From Beggiatoa alba B18LD (GTDB lineage Bacteria > Pseudomonadota > Gammaproteobacteria > Beggiatoales > Beggiatoaceae), in the NCBI RefSeq assembly GCF_000245015.1, contig NZ_JH600070.1, positions 1,506,437 through 1,570,436 on the forward strand: DNA of 64,000 nt, in the 5' to 3' direction. The notes below the pieces were generated by a model. The model ran no database searches and had not been told where the DNA came from. It saw only the letters and a list, made by a program, of their open reading frames with translations. Below are positions 47,294 to 57,800 of this stretch, piece by piece. Positions within the stretch are counted from its first letter, which is position 1. Every line of letters begins with the position of its first letter. Both the position numbers and the translations under genes were made by a program.

Positions 47294-48169
47294 CTATCGC
47301 GCATCTAGGGCTTTTGCTTGCTGTAAAATTTCACGCAGTGAGTCGTAATCACTATCCGTTGCAGGAACAAATCCTGTAATATTCTTTCCAATCGCATTCA
47401 GAATTTTTTGTCCTTCGGGCAATTGATTTAATGTATATAGTGCTTGTTGTAATTGTTGAATTAAACGAATATCTAAATCACGACGGCTAACCAGTAAATG
47501 TGAGGACACGGCAGGAGACATCGCTAGTATTTTTAACCCCTTATCTTTATTTTCATCAAAGACTTCCGCAGGTAATGCACCAGCATCATATTCTCCCATT
47601 AGTACGCCATACATAACATTTCGATGATTATCTAAAAAATCATAAGCACTTAATTTATCAAGAGTAATTCCTGCTTGACTCAATACATAATAAGGGACTT
47701 TTGTCCCTAAATTCGAATTTTTTTCCCCAAATGCAATTTTTTTTCCAACCAATTGATTTAAATTCTGAATTGGGTTTTTTGTTGTGGTAAACAGCACGCT
47801 ATACAACGCGGGTTGATGATTAATGGTGTAACGGGCAAGTAATGGGACAGTGTGTTGATATTTATCAACCATTTCAATGTATAAGCTACCGCTCATAAAG
47901 GCTAAATCGAGTTTATCTTCTCCGACAAGTTGTAAATGGGTGCTGTAGTTACTTGCTGTGATACTAATCGGTATCCCTATTTGTTGCGTCAGGTAGTTCG
48001 TTAAAGGTGTGTACTTATTCAGGGCATCCGTTGCGGATAGGTAAGATAAGGGAAAGCCTAGGCTCAAACTTGCTGGTTTATCATCTGCATAGCTGACTGT
48101 TGATAAACAAGTATAACTCAATAAAAACAATAAACTATACAGCTTTCGTAGTAGGGTAATGTACATCAT
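47294..48169 (-). CDS. PhnD-like periplasmic binding protein
   Basis: 291 residues. Signal peptide MMYITLLRKLYSLLFLLSY ending STVSYA. PhnD/phosphate-phosphonate-binding fold: LSLGFPLSYLSATDALNKYTPLTNYL, LDLAFMSGSLYIEMVD, LVGKKIAFGEKNSNLGTKVPYYVL and YDAGALPAEVFDENKDKGLKI. No permease or ATPase gene nearby, so it is probably not part of a transporter but an input for the divergent hybrid kinase. The ligand could be phosphonate, phosphite, phosphate or another oxyanion. Its promoter is in the 317-bp divergent gap. Confidence 0.85.
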   Translation of the reverse strand: MMYITLLRKLYSLLFLLSYTCLSTVSYADDKPASLSLGFPLSYLSATDALNKYTPLTNYLTQQIGIPISITASNYSTHLQLVGEDKLDLAFMSGSLYIEMVDKYQHTVPLLARYTINHQPALYSVLFTTTKNPIQNLNQLVGKKIAFGEKNSNLGTKVPYYVLSQAGITLDKLSAYDFLDNHRNVMYGVLMGEYDAGALPAEVFDENKDKGLKILAMSPAVSSHLLVSRRDLDIRLIQQLQQALYTLNQLPEGQKILNAIGKNITGFVPATDSDYDSLREILQQAKALDAR

Positions 48170-48486
48170 AAGCCTCGTTTAAAGACAAAAAGGAATCAGT
48201 AAAGCCATGTCTTTTGTTGCTGATGGATATTGCTATTGTGCAGAAAAGTCGTTGTGTATTAAAGAAACCATTGGTTATTTTGTCCGAATTTTTTTAAATC
48301 GGTCAAACTATCTTCTAAATGTATAGTTATCATTTGTTTTATTTAACTTTATTTGGTTTAACGTATGGTATTAAAACTGCATGAGTTTTATTTTATAACG
48401 ATAATAAAGATAAAATTTTTTCAGAAATTAGATGAAATTATGATAAACACGATAAATGGTTGGCTTAGTACAAACTGGGGCGTGCA
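48170..48486. other. Divergent promoter region
   Basis: 317 bp, very AT-rich, between the PhnD-like gene and the hybrid kinase. No repeat module, RNA gene or clear operator was seen; presumably both promoters are here. Confidence 0.5.
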
Positions 48487-51400
48487 ATGAAACGAGGGTT
48501 CTTTTTGCAACAAAAGCTTGCTGTTAAGCAATCAGTTCTTGTTTTGTCCGTTGCAATTCTTTTAGGGTTTATCATCAGTGTGTCGCTGGTCTTTTGGGAT
48601 TTTATTAATACACGTCAATCTATTGATGATATTGCTCATCAATTGTTAAACGCGATAAAAGGTACTGCCATTCGAGCGTGTTATACGATAGACACCGCGT
48701 TAGCGGGAGAAGTTTTAGACGGTTTAATGCAATTTCATGCCATTGAGTATGCAAAATTACAAACAGAGCATGGGGAGATTCTAGCCGAGCGCACTCGTCT
48801 CAAAATAGGGCAAGATAGCAATAATTATTTTCTAATGCTCTTGTTTGGCGAGCATATTCCTTTTCATATCCCTTTAAATTATCTGAACCCCCATACACAG
48901 AAACAAGAATTCGTCGGTGATTTAACGATTATATTACAAGGGTCTGTTGCGGGGCATAATTTTTGGCATCGTACTTTAGCAGAGCTATCATTTGGAATTT
49001 TGAGAAGTTTGTTATTAGCGATTGCCTTATTAATGATATCGCGACAAATGACAACTAAGCCATTAACAAAAATTGTTGATGCGTTAAAACAAATCAATTT
49101 AGCCACATTGCCAGAGACAAACGCACAATTAAGCTGTTTTCCCAGTCATCAGCAAGATGAAATTGGCGAGTTAATCCATTCTACGAATGCCTTATTAACA
49201 GAAGTTGCTTATCGAGCACAACAATTATTAGCCAGTGAACGACGGTATCGCTTAACCTTAGTGGCAGTTAATGATGGGATTTGGGACTGGGATTTAATTC
49301 ATAAACAAGTCGTTTGGAATGCCCGTTGTTATGAAATGTTGGGATATTCTACGGATACATTACCTATTAATACTCATCAGTGGCAAAACCTGTTACATCC
49401 TGATGATAAAGCTGTCACGCTTGATATTTTGCGTGCAAAAGCGAAAAACGGGGAATCGTTTTGTATTACATTTCGCTTGAAAACCAATGCGGATACATGG
49501 TTATGGGTTGAGGGGCGCGGGCAAGTTATTGAATGGCTTGATAAACGAGCAATACGGATGTTAGGAACACTAACAGATATTTCTGCGCGTAAACAAACAG
49601 AATTAGCCCTGCGTGAGAGTGAATCATATAACAAAATTTTATTTGCAGGTTCTTATATTCCTTTGATTGTTTTAGACCCTGATACAAAATGTTTTATTGA
49701 TTGCAATACTGCTGCGGTCAACATTTATGGATTTAAACAGCGTGAAGAGGTATTAGGTAAAACGCCTTTAGATGTCTCTGCACCGTATCAATTAGATGGT
49801 TCACCTTCAGCATTAATCGCTTATGCGCATTTAGAACAATGCATTATTAATCAATATCATGTATTTGAATGGCAACATCAGCGTACTAATGGGGAATTGT
49901 GGGAAGCTGAAGTACATTTAATGTCTTTTCAACATAACGGACGGCAATTAATTCAATTTAGCTTGCAAGATATTACTCAACGTAAACAAACTGAACTGGC
50001 TTTGCGCTTGAGTGAAGCCCGTTATCGCTCCATTGCGAAGAATTTTCCAAATGGCGCGATTTTATTATTTGATCATGAGTTACGTTATGTATTAGCGGAT
50101 GGCATGGGGTTAGCCGAAACTGGTTTAGACCAGATACAGATGGAGGGGAAAACGTTAAAAGAAGTTGTTTCTTATCAATTGGCTGAAGTATTAGAACCGA
50201 TTTATCGACGTGTATTAGAAGGGGAATCCATCGTGATGGAAACGCCTTGCAATGAGTTTGTTTATATTGCTTCTTATACACCATTACGTGATGAAGAAGG
50301 TCAGATTATTAATGGGATGGTTGTTACCCAAAATATTACCCAACGAAAACAGGCAGAACAGTTATTAGAAGGGATTTTAAATAGCTCCATGAATGGCATC
50401 ATGGCATTCCAATGTATCAGAAACGACTTGGGAGAAGTTATTGATTTTGAAATTATTTTAGCCAATGAAATGGCAGTTAATTTAGTCACTGCCCGCAAAA
50501 CAGATTTATTAGGAAAACGCTTTTTAAACATTGTTCCCCATAGTTTAGTAACAGGGATGTTTGCAAACTATGTCGCTGTTGCTGAAACAGGCGCACCGTT
50601 AGATAAAGAATGGTTCTTCGGATTTGCACAACAAACACCAGCATGGTATCACCTGATTGCGGTGAAATTAAGTGATGGATTTACAATTACTTTTCAAAAT
50701 ATTAGCACGCGCAAACAAATTGAAATGACCTTACATAAAACCACACGTCAATTAGAAGGGATTTTACGCCATAGTCCCGCGCTGATTGGTGTTTTAAATG
50801 CACAAGGTCAATACCTATTAGTTAATAAAGCATTAGAAGATTTATGGCAACTACCAACTTATCGCTTGTTAGAACATACGGTTCAAGAATTAATCAACTC
50901 CAATGTTATCAATGAACGCCTTACTCGAGTTGTCAAGGATAAAGAATCATTTACCGTAGAAGATGCATTGCCTATTTCCAATCATGAACGTTATTTTGTT
51001 ACGACCTTATTTCCGATTGAAATGGAACAAGAATGCTTAATCGGTGCAGTTGCCTTAGACATTACGGAACGGAAATTAGCTGAACAAGCCTTACAACAAG
51101 CGAAAGAAACCGCTGAAATTGCAAATCATACAAAAAGTGCTTTTTTAGCAAACATGAGTCATGAACTACGTACCCCGCTGAATGGTATTTTAGGTTATGC
51201 ACAATTATTAATGCGAGATAATAGCTTAACTGATAATCAAAAGAATTTTGTCCATATCATACAAAAGAGTGGAGAATATTTACTCACTTTAGTCAGTGAT
51301 GTTTTAGATTTATCCAAGATAGAGGCGGGAAAATTAGAGTTAGTACCCAGTGATTTTTGCTTAACCGATTTTTTAAATGAAATCGTATTGTTATTTTCAC

Positions 51401-52584
51401 AACATTTACAACAAAAAGGGATTAATTTTATTTATCAACAAATTCCACCGCCAAGCTCTTTAGAAAACACCCCCCAGCCCAACATTTTCCCCCTGTTGGT
51501 ATATGCAGATGAAACTCGACTCCGCCAAGTTTTATTAAATTTATTAAGTAATGCTGCCAAATTTACCTTTAACGGCTACGTCTCTTTTAAAACGGTCTAT
51601 CACGATAATCATATTCGTTTCGAGGTAGAAGATACGGGCATTGGAATTCCTGCGGATAAAATTGAATCCATTTTTAGACCCTTCGAACAAATTCATAATG
51701 CAAAAACCCATAAAATTGAAGGAACAGGCTTAGGATTATCAATCAGCCGTCAACTGGTTGAAATGATGGGCGGACAATTAGAAGTACAAAGTGTGGTTGG
51801 TCAAGGCAGTGTATTCTGGTTTGAAATTGCATTAACAGTCAAAGAATATAAACAGTTACACCAACTAACGCCCCTTGTACAACAAGCCATTGGTTATACA
51901 GGCAAACGACGCAGTATCCTAATCGTTGATGATGCAAACAGTAATCGTGAACTATTAGTCAGTTTGTTACAGTCTTTAGGTTTTACCACTTTTGAAGCAA
52001 ATGATGGTCTTGAAGCCTTAGCACGTGTACAAGCACATCACCCTGATATTATCCTGATGGATTTAAAAATGCCTTATTTGGACGGCGTGCACTGCGTCAA
52101 GCAACTGCGCCAACAGCCTGAAAGTGCAGGCTTAATTATTATCGGAATTTCAGCGACCGTCTTTACAGAAACACGAGAAGAGTTTATGGCAGCAGGCTGT
52201 AACGACTTTTTAGAAAAACCAATCAATATCAATCAACTACTAGAAAAAATTCAATTCTATTGTCAACTTGAGTGGGTTTATGACCCATTACATTCCAATA
52301 AAGTGGAATCACATGACTATGATGAAGCCACAATGAATGTTTTACCTATTGCCAGCTTAGACGAATTATGGGCATTAGCGAATATTGGCAAAGTAAAAGG
52401 ATTTATTGAAACTGCGGAAGACTTAGCAACAAAGTATGTTGAAGCGAATGCCTTTTTAAGACACCTAATGACACTCGCTCGCTGTTTTGAACTAGAACAA
52501 TTAAAACAATTATTGATAGATGTACGTGAAAAACAGTTATCTGCAAAAAAACTTCCTCAACCTAAAGAAAATCATCAGCAATAA
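48487..52584 (+). CDS. Multi-PAS hybrid histidine kinase with receiver
   Basis: 1365 residues. Two membrane segments (about 15-38 and 165-190) enclose an extracytoplasmic sensor, followed by HAMP (about 190-245), five PAS domains (about 250-870), HisKA with SHELRTPLNG near residue 890, HATPase (about 1005-1115) with DETRLRQVLLNLLSNAAKF and DTGIGIPADKI, and a receiver (about 1143-1258) with ILIVDDANSN and IILMDLKMP (phospho-Asp about 1191). No Hpt domain. Divergent from a PhnD-like binding protein that could bind its periplasmic sensor. A small gene follows 17 bp after the stop. Confidence 0.92.
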   Translation: MKRGFFLQQKLAVKQSVLVLSVAILLGFIISVSLVFWDFINTRQSIDDIAHQLLNAIKGTAIRACYTIDTALAGEVLDGLMQFHAIEYAKLQTEHGEILAERTRLKIGQDSNNYFLMLLFGEHIPFHIPLNYLNPHTQKQEFVGDLTIILQGSVAGHNFWHRTLAELSFGILRSLLLAIALLMISRQMTTKPLTKIVDALKQINLATLPETNAQLSCFPSHQQDEIGELIHSTNALLTEVAYRAQQLLASERRYRLTLVAVNDGIWDWDLIHKQVVWNARCYEMLGYSTDTLPINTHQWQNLLHPDDKAVTLDILRAKAKNGESFCITFRLKTNADTWLWVEGRGQVIEWLDKRAIRMLGTLTDISARKQTELALRESESYNKILFAGSYIPLIVLDPDTKCFIDCNTAAVNIYGFKQREEVLGKTPLDVSAPYQLDGSPSALIAYAHLEQCIINQYHVFEWQHQRTNGELWEAEVHLMSFQHNGRQLIQFSLQDITQRKQTELALRLSEARYRSIAKNFPNGAILLFDHELRYVLADGMGLAETGLDQIQMEGKTLKEVVSYQLAEVLEPIYRRVLEGESIVMETPCNEFVYIASYTPLRDEEGQIINGMVVTQNITQRKQAEQLLEGILNSSMNGIMAFQCIRNDLGEVIDFEIILANEMAVNLVTARKTDLLGKRFLNIVPHSLVTGMFANYVAVAETGAPLDKEWFFGFAQQTPAWYHLIAVKLSDGFTITFQNISTRKQIEMTLHKTTRQLEGILRHSPALIGVLNAQGQYLLVNKALEDLWQLPTYRLLEHTVQELINSNVINERLTRVVKDKESFTVEDALPISNHERYFVTTLFPIEMEQECLIGAVALDITERKLAEQALQQAKETAEIANHTKSAFLANMSHELRTPLNGILGYAQLLMRDNSLTDNQKNFVHIIQKSGEYLLTLVSDVLDLSKIEAGKLELVPSDFCLTDFLNEIVLLFSQHLQQKGINFIYQQIPPPSSLENTPQPNIFPLLVYADETRLRQVLLNLLSNAAKFTFNGYVSFKTVYHDNHIRFEVEDTGIGIPADKIESIFRPFEQIHNAKTHKIEGTGLGLSISRQLVEMMGGQLEVQSVVGQGSVFWFEIALTVKEYKQLHQLTPLVQQAIGYTGKRRSILIVDDANSNRELLVSLLQSLGFTTFEANDGLEALARVQAHHPDIILMDLKMPYLDGVHCVKQLRQQPESAGLIIIGISATVFTETREEFMAAGCNDFLEKPININQLLEKIQFYCQLEWVYDPLHSNKVESHDYDEATMNVLPIASLDELWALANIGKVKGFIETAEDLATKYVEANAFLRHLMTLARCFELEQLKQLLIDVREKQLSAKKLPQPKENHQQ

Positions 52585-52601
52585 TAGGAAGATATAAATA
52601 T

Positions 52602-52790
52602 ATGCTGTATTTAAGTCGGATTTTATCAGAACACCCCGAATTGCAAGAATTTGAACCACTATTACAACTTATTAAACAAGAAGCACAAATTCAACAAGCG
52701 CGTTTCTTTCGTATTGATGTGCAATTAACTTTTCCCCATGTTCCCCCTGACTGGGAAGACCGTTTAGAACAAGCTTTTCTACAACCATGA
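52602..52790 (+). CDS. Small acidic hypothetical protein
   Basis: 62 residues, MLYLSRILSEHPELQEF...PHVPPDWEDRLEQAFLQP. It follows the hybrid kinase by 17 bp, with AGGAAG upstream of the ATG, so it probably belongs to the same transcript. No membrane segment or motif. May be a partner of the kinase; function unknown. Confidence 0.55.
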   Translation: MLYLSRILSEHPELQEFEPLLQLIKQEAQIQQARFFRIDVQLTFPHVPPDWEDRLEQAFLQP

Positions 52791-52805
52791 TAGATGCCTA
52801 ACCTA

Positions 52806-53103
52806 ACCTGAGTTTTGCGAGTTTCTTTTAAAAGGACAACAGCTTGTCTGAATCAGAATTCACAAAATTTTCAGAATTAGCAGAATTAAAAACATAATTT
52901 TTTATTCTTTTAATTTTCTTGTCTTTTTAATTCTGAAAATTCTGATTCAGACAATGTTTTAATCTTGTCTGGTGAATCCCGATGAAAAATAGGAGAGTAA
53001 CCTCTGCCAGTCCTTCAACCCTTTTCGTGTGTTCCAACAGACCTGCTAGGTTTTAAAAACCTAGCAGGTCTCTATTTTATTTTATAAAACTCGCAAAACT
53101 CAT
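52806..53103. repeat. Composite palindromic element, long variant
   Basis: Left end ACCTGAGTTTTGCGAG, right end the degenerate CTCGCAAAACTCAT. It contains the TGTCTGAATCAGAATTC hairpin module, an extra 80-base segment with CTCTGCCAGTCCTTCAACCC, and the CCTAGCAGGTCTCT palindrome at 53038-53072. The extra segment and neighbouring parts recur at 54690-54811. Confidence 0.7.
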
Positions 53104-53150
53104 TATGTAACAACTTCATTTTTGCTCACTTGAAATACAAACGAGACAAC

Positions 53151-53177
53151 GCTAGTGTATATAATACCTAGTGTTAC
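53151..53177 (+). promoter_or_regulatory. Promoter/operator of the XRE regulator gene
   Basis: TATAAT at 53160-53165, with CTAGTGT repeated on both sides (53153-53159 and 53168-53174). A TTGAAA box lies at 53130-53135, but its spacing (24 bp) is too long for a classic -35. The paired 7-bp repeats around the -10 suggest an autoregulatory operator. Confidence 0.55.
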
Positions 53178-53194
53178 ATATTCGAGATATTTCG

Positions 53195-53512
53195 ATGTCT
53201 AAACAATACCGTAGTGAAATCATAGCGGCAATTCATGAAACTGCTGAAAACCTTCATGAATCAGGCTTACTTGATAAACAAACAATGCGCAAATTTGATG
53301 AACACTGCTTAACCCCCATTGTCCCGCTATGTTCTGAACAAATTCGTCGCATCCGTGAACGTGAAAACGGGAGCCAAACTATTTTTGCGCGTTATATGAA
53401 TGTTTCAAAAAACACAGTCAGTCAGTGGGAACGTGGTGAAAAGACACCGTCGGGAGCTTCACTTAAATTGCTCTCATTGATAAACAAAAAAGGACTGGTG
53501 GCAATTGCTTAA
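53195..53512 (+). CDS. XRE/HigA-like antitoxin-type regulator
   Basis: 105 residues from ATG 53195 (MSKQYRSEIIAAIHETA); an earlier start has no ribosome site. Helix-turn-helix around residues 60-90 (QTIFARYMNVSKNTVSQWERGEKTPSG). The pattern HETAENLHESGLLDKQTMRKFDEHCLTP is typical of the HigA-like antitoxins found beside RelE-type toxins, but there is no toxin gene adjacent on either side. It could regulate itself and the downstream HNH gene. Confidence 0.82.
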   Translation: MSKQYRSEIIAAIHETAENLHESGLLDKQTMRKFDEHCLTPIVPLCSEQIRRIRERENGSQTIFARYMNVSKNTVSQWERGEKTPSGASLKLLSLINKKGLVAIA

Positions 53513-53672
53513 TGCGCATATTTAAAAACCATTTTTTTGTTTTTACCATCTCAGTTCGAATTTCGAATTAGGAAAATAAAAAACTTTTAAAGTTAATTAG
53601 TTGTACCTTTATTAAAAAACAAATATAATATTTTTCACTTAAATATGTTTTAGCACAAAGAGTTATTTTTAC

Positions 53673-54419
53673 ATGACAGATACAAATGATATTCCCAAAA
53701 AAAGAAAGTCTATCCCTGCAAAAACTAAAGCTAAATTGCAGAAAGAGATAAAATCTGAATGTCCATTTTGTGGTAATGAAGATGTTGGACATTTCCAAGT
53801 TCATCATATAGATGAAAATCCTAGTAATGATGTATTTAGTAATCTACTTCTTATCTGTCCTATTTGCCATTCAAAAATTACCAAGGGAGATATTAACTCT
53901 GAAGTAGTTTTGCAGAAAAAAATTAGTCTTTCTCAGGAAAATACGACTAACCAAAACCACACAACTACAAAAGTCAATAATTTTAATGCTCCTATTAATA
54001 ATGCTGTGGTTGGAGATAATAACGCTGTAAATATCAATACTACAGTTGTAAAAAAAGCGACTAAAAAAGTTGTCAATAAATATCCCGAAGGTTCTATCGG
54101 TTCAGATATTCACAAAAAGAATTACATTAGCTACTTAATAACTCGTTATAACGAATATAAAGAGTGGGAGGTAGGTAAAGAAAATATGAGTTATGGTTTT
54201 TTTGGTTCAAAATTGAAAGAGCGATTTAAAGTTGGAAAAGATAGTTCAATTTATCATGTTCCGTTAGAACGTTTTGAAGAACTAGCTGATTACATAAAAT
54301 CCCGTGTTGATAAAACAGTTTTAGCGAAAACAAAAGGTAAAGAACACAAAAATTACTCGAGTTTTTCAGAGTATATCGAACAGACTATTGGTGATAATTA
54401 CACACAAAATTCATCATAA
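53673..54419 (+). CDS. HNH-type zinc-binding protein with GDNN linker
   Basis: 248 residues. HNH module: Cys30-x-x-Cys33, His44-His45 (VHHID), Asn57, Cys62-x-x-Cys65-His66, the pattern of HNH endonucleases with a Zn ribbon. Then a Asn-rich linker (about residues 90-135) with NNAVVGDNNAVNI, a motif like those separating domains in some conflict-system proteins. A C-terminal region follows (about 150-240; YLITRYNEYKEWE and FEELADYIKSRVDKT), of unknown fold. The gene is AT-rich relative to its neighbours. Possible role in defence or phage response; not demonstrated. Confidence 0.75.
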   Translation: MTDTNDIPKKRKSIPAKTKAKLQKEIKSECPFCGNEDVGHFQVHHIDENPSNDVFSNLLLICPICHSKITKGDINSEVVLQKKISLSQENTTNQNHTTTKVNNFNAPINNAVVGDNNAVNINTTVVKKATKKVVNKYPEGSIGSDIHKKNYISYLITRYNEYKEWEVGKENMSYGFFGSKLKERFKVGKDSSIYHVPLERFEELADYIKSRVDKTVLAKTKGKEHKNYSSFSEYIEQTIGDNYTQNSS

Positions 54420-54433
54420 TTTATTGTGTTTTA

Positions 54434-54546
54434 CTCGTTACCAAGCTCTGCTTGGCTTGTACTTGAATGCTTCAATCTTAAGTCTGTTTGTATTCGGCAA
54501 GCGGAGCTTGCAGGGCAGGCATTACCAAGCAGAGCTTGGTAACGAG
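54434..54546. repeat. Inverted repeat with CTCGTTACCAAGC ends
   Basis: CTCGTTACCAAGCTCTGCTT at 54434-54453 pairs with its inverted copy ending GGTAACGAG at 54546. Inside are further CAAGCTC/GAGCTTG arms. It resembles a short intergenic element with its own termini, distinct from the composite type. Confidence 0.55.
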
Positions 54547-54553
54547 CAAAAAA

Positions 54554-54811
54554 CAGAGACCTGCTAGGTTTTGAAAACCTAGCAGGTCTTTTTTTGTCTG
54601 AATCAGGATTTTCAGGATTAAAAAGCGTGATTCCCCTGACTTTTGGGTTTGCGGGTTAAATTCTGTTAATTCTGAAAATCCTGATTCAGACAATGTTGTA
54701 ATTTTGTCTGGTAAATCTTTATGAAAAACAATAGAATAATCTCTGCCAGTCCTTCAACCCTTTTCATGTGTTCCAACAGACCTGCTAGGTTTTGAAAACC
54801 TAGCAGGTTTA
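54554..54811. repeat. Palindrome modules and direct repeat before the restriction enzyme gene
   Basis: CCTAGCAGGTCTT palindrome (54558-54590), TGTCTGAATCAGGATTTTC hairpin arms (54596-54695), then a segment (54690-54811) that parallels 52945-53072, including CTCTGCCAGTCCTTCAACCC and a final CCTAGCAGG palindrome serving as terminator for the convergent-type end of the restriction enzyme gene. Confidence 0.65.
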
Positions 54812-54817
54812 ATATTC

Positions 54818-57800
54818 TCACTTTTCTATCAAACTAATTTCTTCCGTTGTTAAATTAAATAACGCATAAACCGCTTGATTTATCTGATTTTCTAATGCCT
54901 GAAGCTGTTGATTAAGGATTGTGTGTTTTTCGCGGGATTCTTCTAAATAACTTTCCCAATCATCACGTTGTTTTAAACTGATTTCCGTTTTATACGATTT
55001 TTTTAATTCCGCTTGAAAGGCTTGAAAGTCTAATAACCACCATTGTTCTAGTCTCTGGTTGACCTTCTGCACACCTAAATCCGCAAAACGGCGTTGTAAT
55101 TTAATTTCTAACTGATAACGTTGCTCTGCTAACTGTTGGCATTGCTCGGCAAGTTGTCCAATCTGGGCTTTTTGTTCGTCGGTAGCGGGGGGAATTATAA
55201 TTTCATCAATATATTGACGAATATAGCGAAAGAAACCACCGCGTATCATTGTACTCATACCCGTGAAAATTAAAGTACAAGCCTTTGAATTTAACCAAGC
55301 TAATAAAAAATAATCCTTACAAGGCAACATATACGCTGTATTTGCTAAATAATAATTCTCCTGTGTCAAAAAGAACTTATTTTCACAAGCAATATCCGCC
55401 CAGATAATTTTGGGTTTCTCAAATTCTTCATAATAAGCACAAGCTCTTAATTCCCACCAAAATTCCCCTTTATCGGTACGCTTTTGAGCTGATTCTGCAA
55501 ACGGTTCAAGCCATTGTGCGATAGATATATAATTTTTTTGTAACCATGCCCATGCAGTCACTTCATCAAACTGCCCGCCCATTTTTTCCCGTGTCCAACC
55601 TTTGGGTATTAAAATTAACCATAAATCACGTGGTTGTATGTGCCATTTTTTTAAATCTTTACCTTCTAAAAATGGTTTTAACAATTCAGCTGATTTAGCA
55701 TCTTGTTGAATTAATGAATCTCGTGTTGTGCGGTCAAGTATAAATGCCTCATTTAAACCCGTTAATACACCACGATATAACGAGCTATGTACGGGTTTTT
55801 TCAGACTTTGTTGCATCAATTCATCACGTGTCATGCGGTCAACAATAAACGCCTCATTTAAACCCGTTTTAATTCCGTAAAGTGGCGAGCCGTAAACCGT
55901 TTTAAGCGTCGGATAACCCTGTGTTAATTTCGCTCGCAACTGATTTAAACGTGCATCTTCAATTTGCCAACTCTCCGCATTTAACTGTGCGTGCGCCATC
56001 ACGCCATGCTGTTCGGTAAAAACATCGCTTAAATTTTCAGGCAATTTATCCTTTAAAATAAGGGTTTTAATTTGACTTTCAGCCGTTGCAGGCTGATTTT
56101 TAAAAATCAAAATAGCAGGATATGTCGTGACCCCTTCAAAAATTTGTAAATCCCCAAAATCAACGACTTTAGTTAAAGTCGCCGTTTTTTGTAAAAACTC
56201 GCGTAAGGGTTTCCCTGAACTGGTTTTAAAAAATGTGGATGAGCAAATAAAGCCAAGCATTCCTTGTGGTTTTAAGAGCTTAAAGCCTAACTCGAAAAAG
56301 TACGCATATAAATCAACGACTCCATGATAAACCTGATATTTTTCTTGAAAATAGGGTTTTAAATCACTGAGAAATTCTTGTCGAACATAAGGCGGATTGC
56401 CTAAAACAACATCAAAACCGCCATTCTCGATAATTTTGGCAAAATGCTGTTGCCAATAAAAACTTGAATTGGGTGCGGGTTCATGAAAGCCTAAACTGTT
56501 ACCAACTTGTAACTGTTGGTTAATCAGGGCGAGTTTTTTATCTTTTTTCGCGGTTTTCAACCATAACGATAATTTACTGATTTCTATCGATTCAGGATTT
56601 AAATCAACGCCGTTTAAGTTGTTTTGTAAAATTTCTTTGTCTAAATCGAATAAATCACTAATTGGACTATTCGTTAATTCGCTAACTTTTTGATTAATCC
56701 GTGTATATTCAGCGTGTAAAAAATCAAATGCGGCAATGAGAAACGCGCCAGAACCACAAGCGGGGTCGACGATTTTGATATTTTTTAAAACAGTTTGCCA
56801 CGCATACCAAAATTTTAATTCTATTTGTTTGCCTTTCCGCCACTCAATTACACCATCCGCTTGTAATGTGCCGAATTCGGCTAAACAGCTTAAAAAACAG
56901 CTTTGTAAATAATCGCCTAAGGTTTGTTCGACAATAAATGCGGTGATGTGGTCGGGTGTGTAAACAATGCCGTGTTGTTTGCGCTTACCACTGACAGCAT
57001 GGGCTTTTTTAGCAATATTAAACGCTTCACCGCTGACAATTTGCTGATGTATTTCTTCAAGGTCAGTTATCGATTGTTCAAAGATATGCCCTAAAATTGT
57101 GACAGGAATTTCAAAATTAAAATCATATTTCGCAAGTTCACAAAATTGTTGACATAAATTATCTGAAACTTGCAATTTATCGATAAGTTTATCGTTCGCA
57201 AATAATCCGCCGTTGTAGGCGAAAATTTTTAATTCGTCGTTACCTTTATTGATGGCATTAAATAAGCCTTTGAAATTATCAAAAATAGGACGTTTATTAT
57301 AAATATCTTTATATTTATAGGCTTGTTCTAAGCTATTTGCAGGTAAAAGGGCGTTATCTTCGGCAAAGGCAATAAATAGAATGCGGTCGAGCAGTTTTTG
57401 CGCGGGAGCGATTAGTTCAAGCGGTGAATAATTAGGGTTATCTTCAATCAGTTGCGCCAGTAAATTTTCACGTAAGCCACGATAATCATTATAAAGTTGA
57501 GCAGTGATGTCTTTGTCTGCTTGGCGACTTTGTTCGAGTAAAGCGTATGTTTTGCCTGTGAGTAAATTAGAGGCATGTAGGCAGAGGATAAAGCGCGAAT
57601 ATTCAGCAGGTTCAGTGAGTTTTGCTAAATCAAAATGTTCATAAACAAGGGAAGTTTCACCGACGGCATACAGGCGGATTTCTAAATAATTGGAGACGAG
57701 AACCCATTGACAGCCTCGTGCATTGCGGGCGTAGTTCCATGCTTGTTGGACGGGGGAAATATGTCGCCCGCTCATGATGGCATCTAAATTTTTAGTTTTC

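Noticed and set aside
53671-54700. Minus-strand frame at 54478-54693 as a gene
   Set aside because: It runs through the palindromic repeat modules and translates repeat sequence; no ribosome site.
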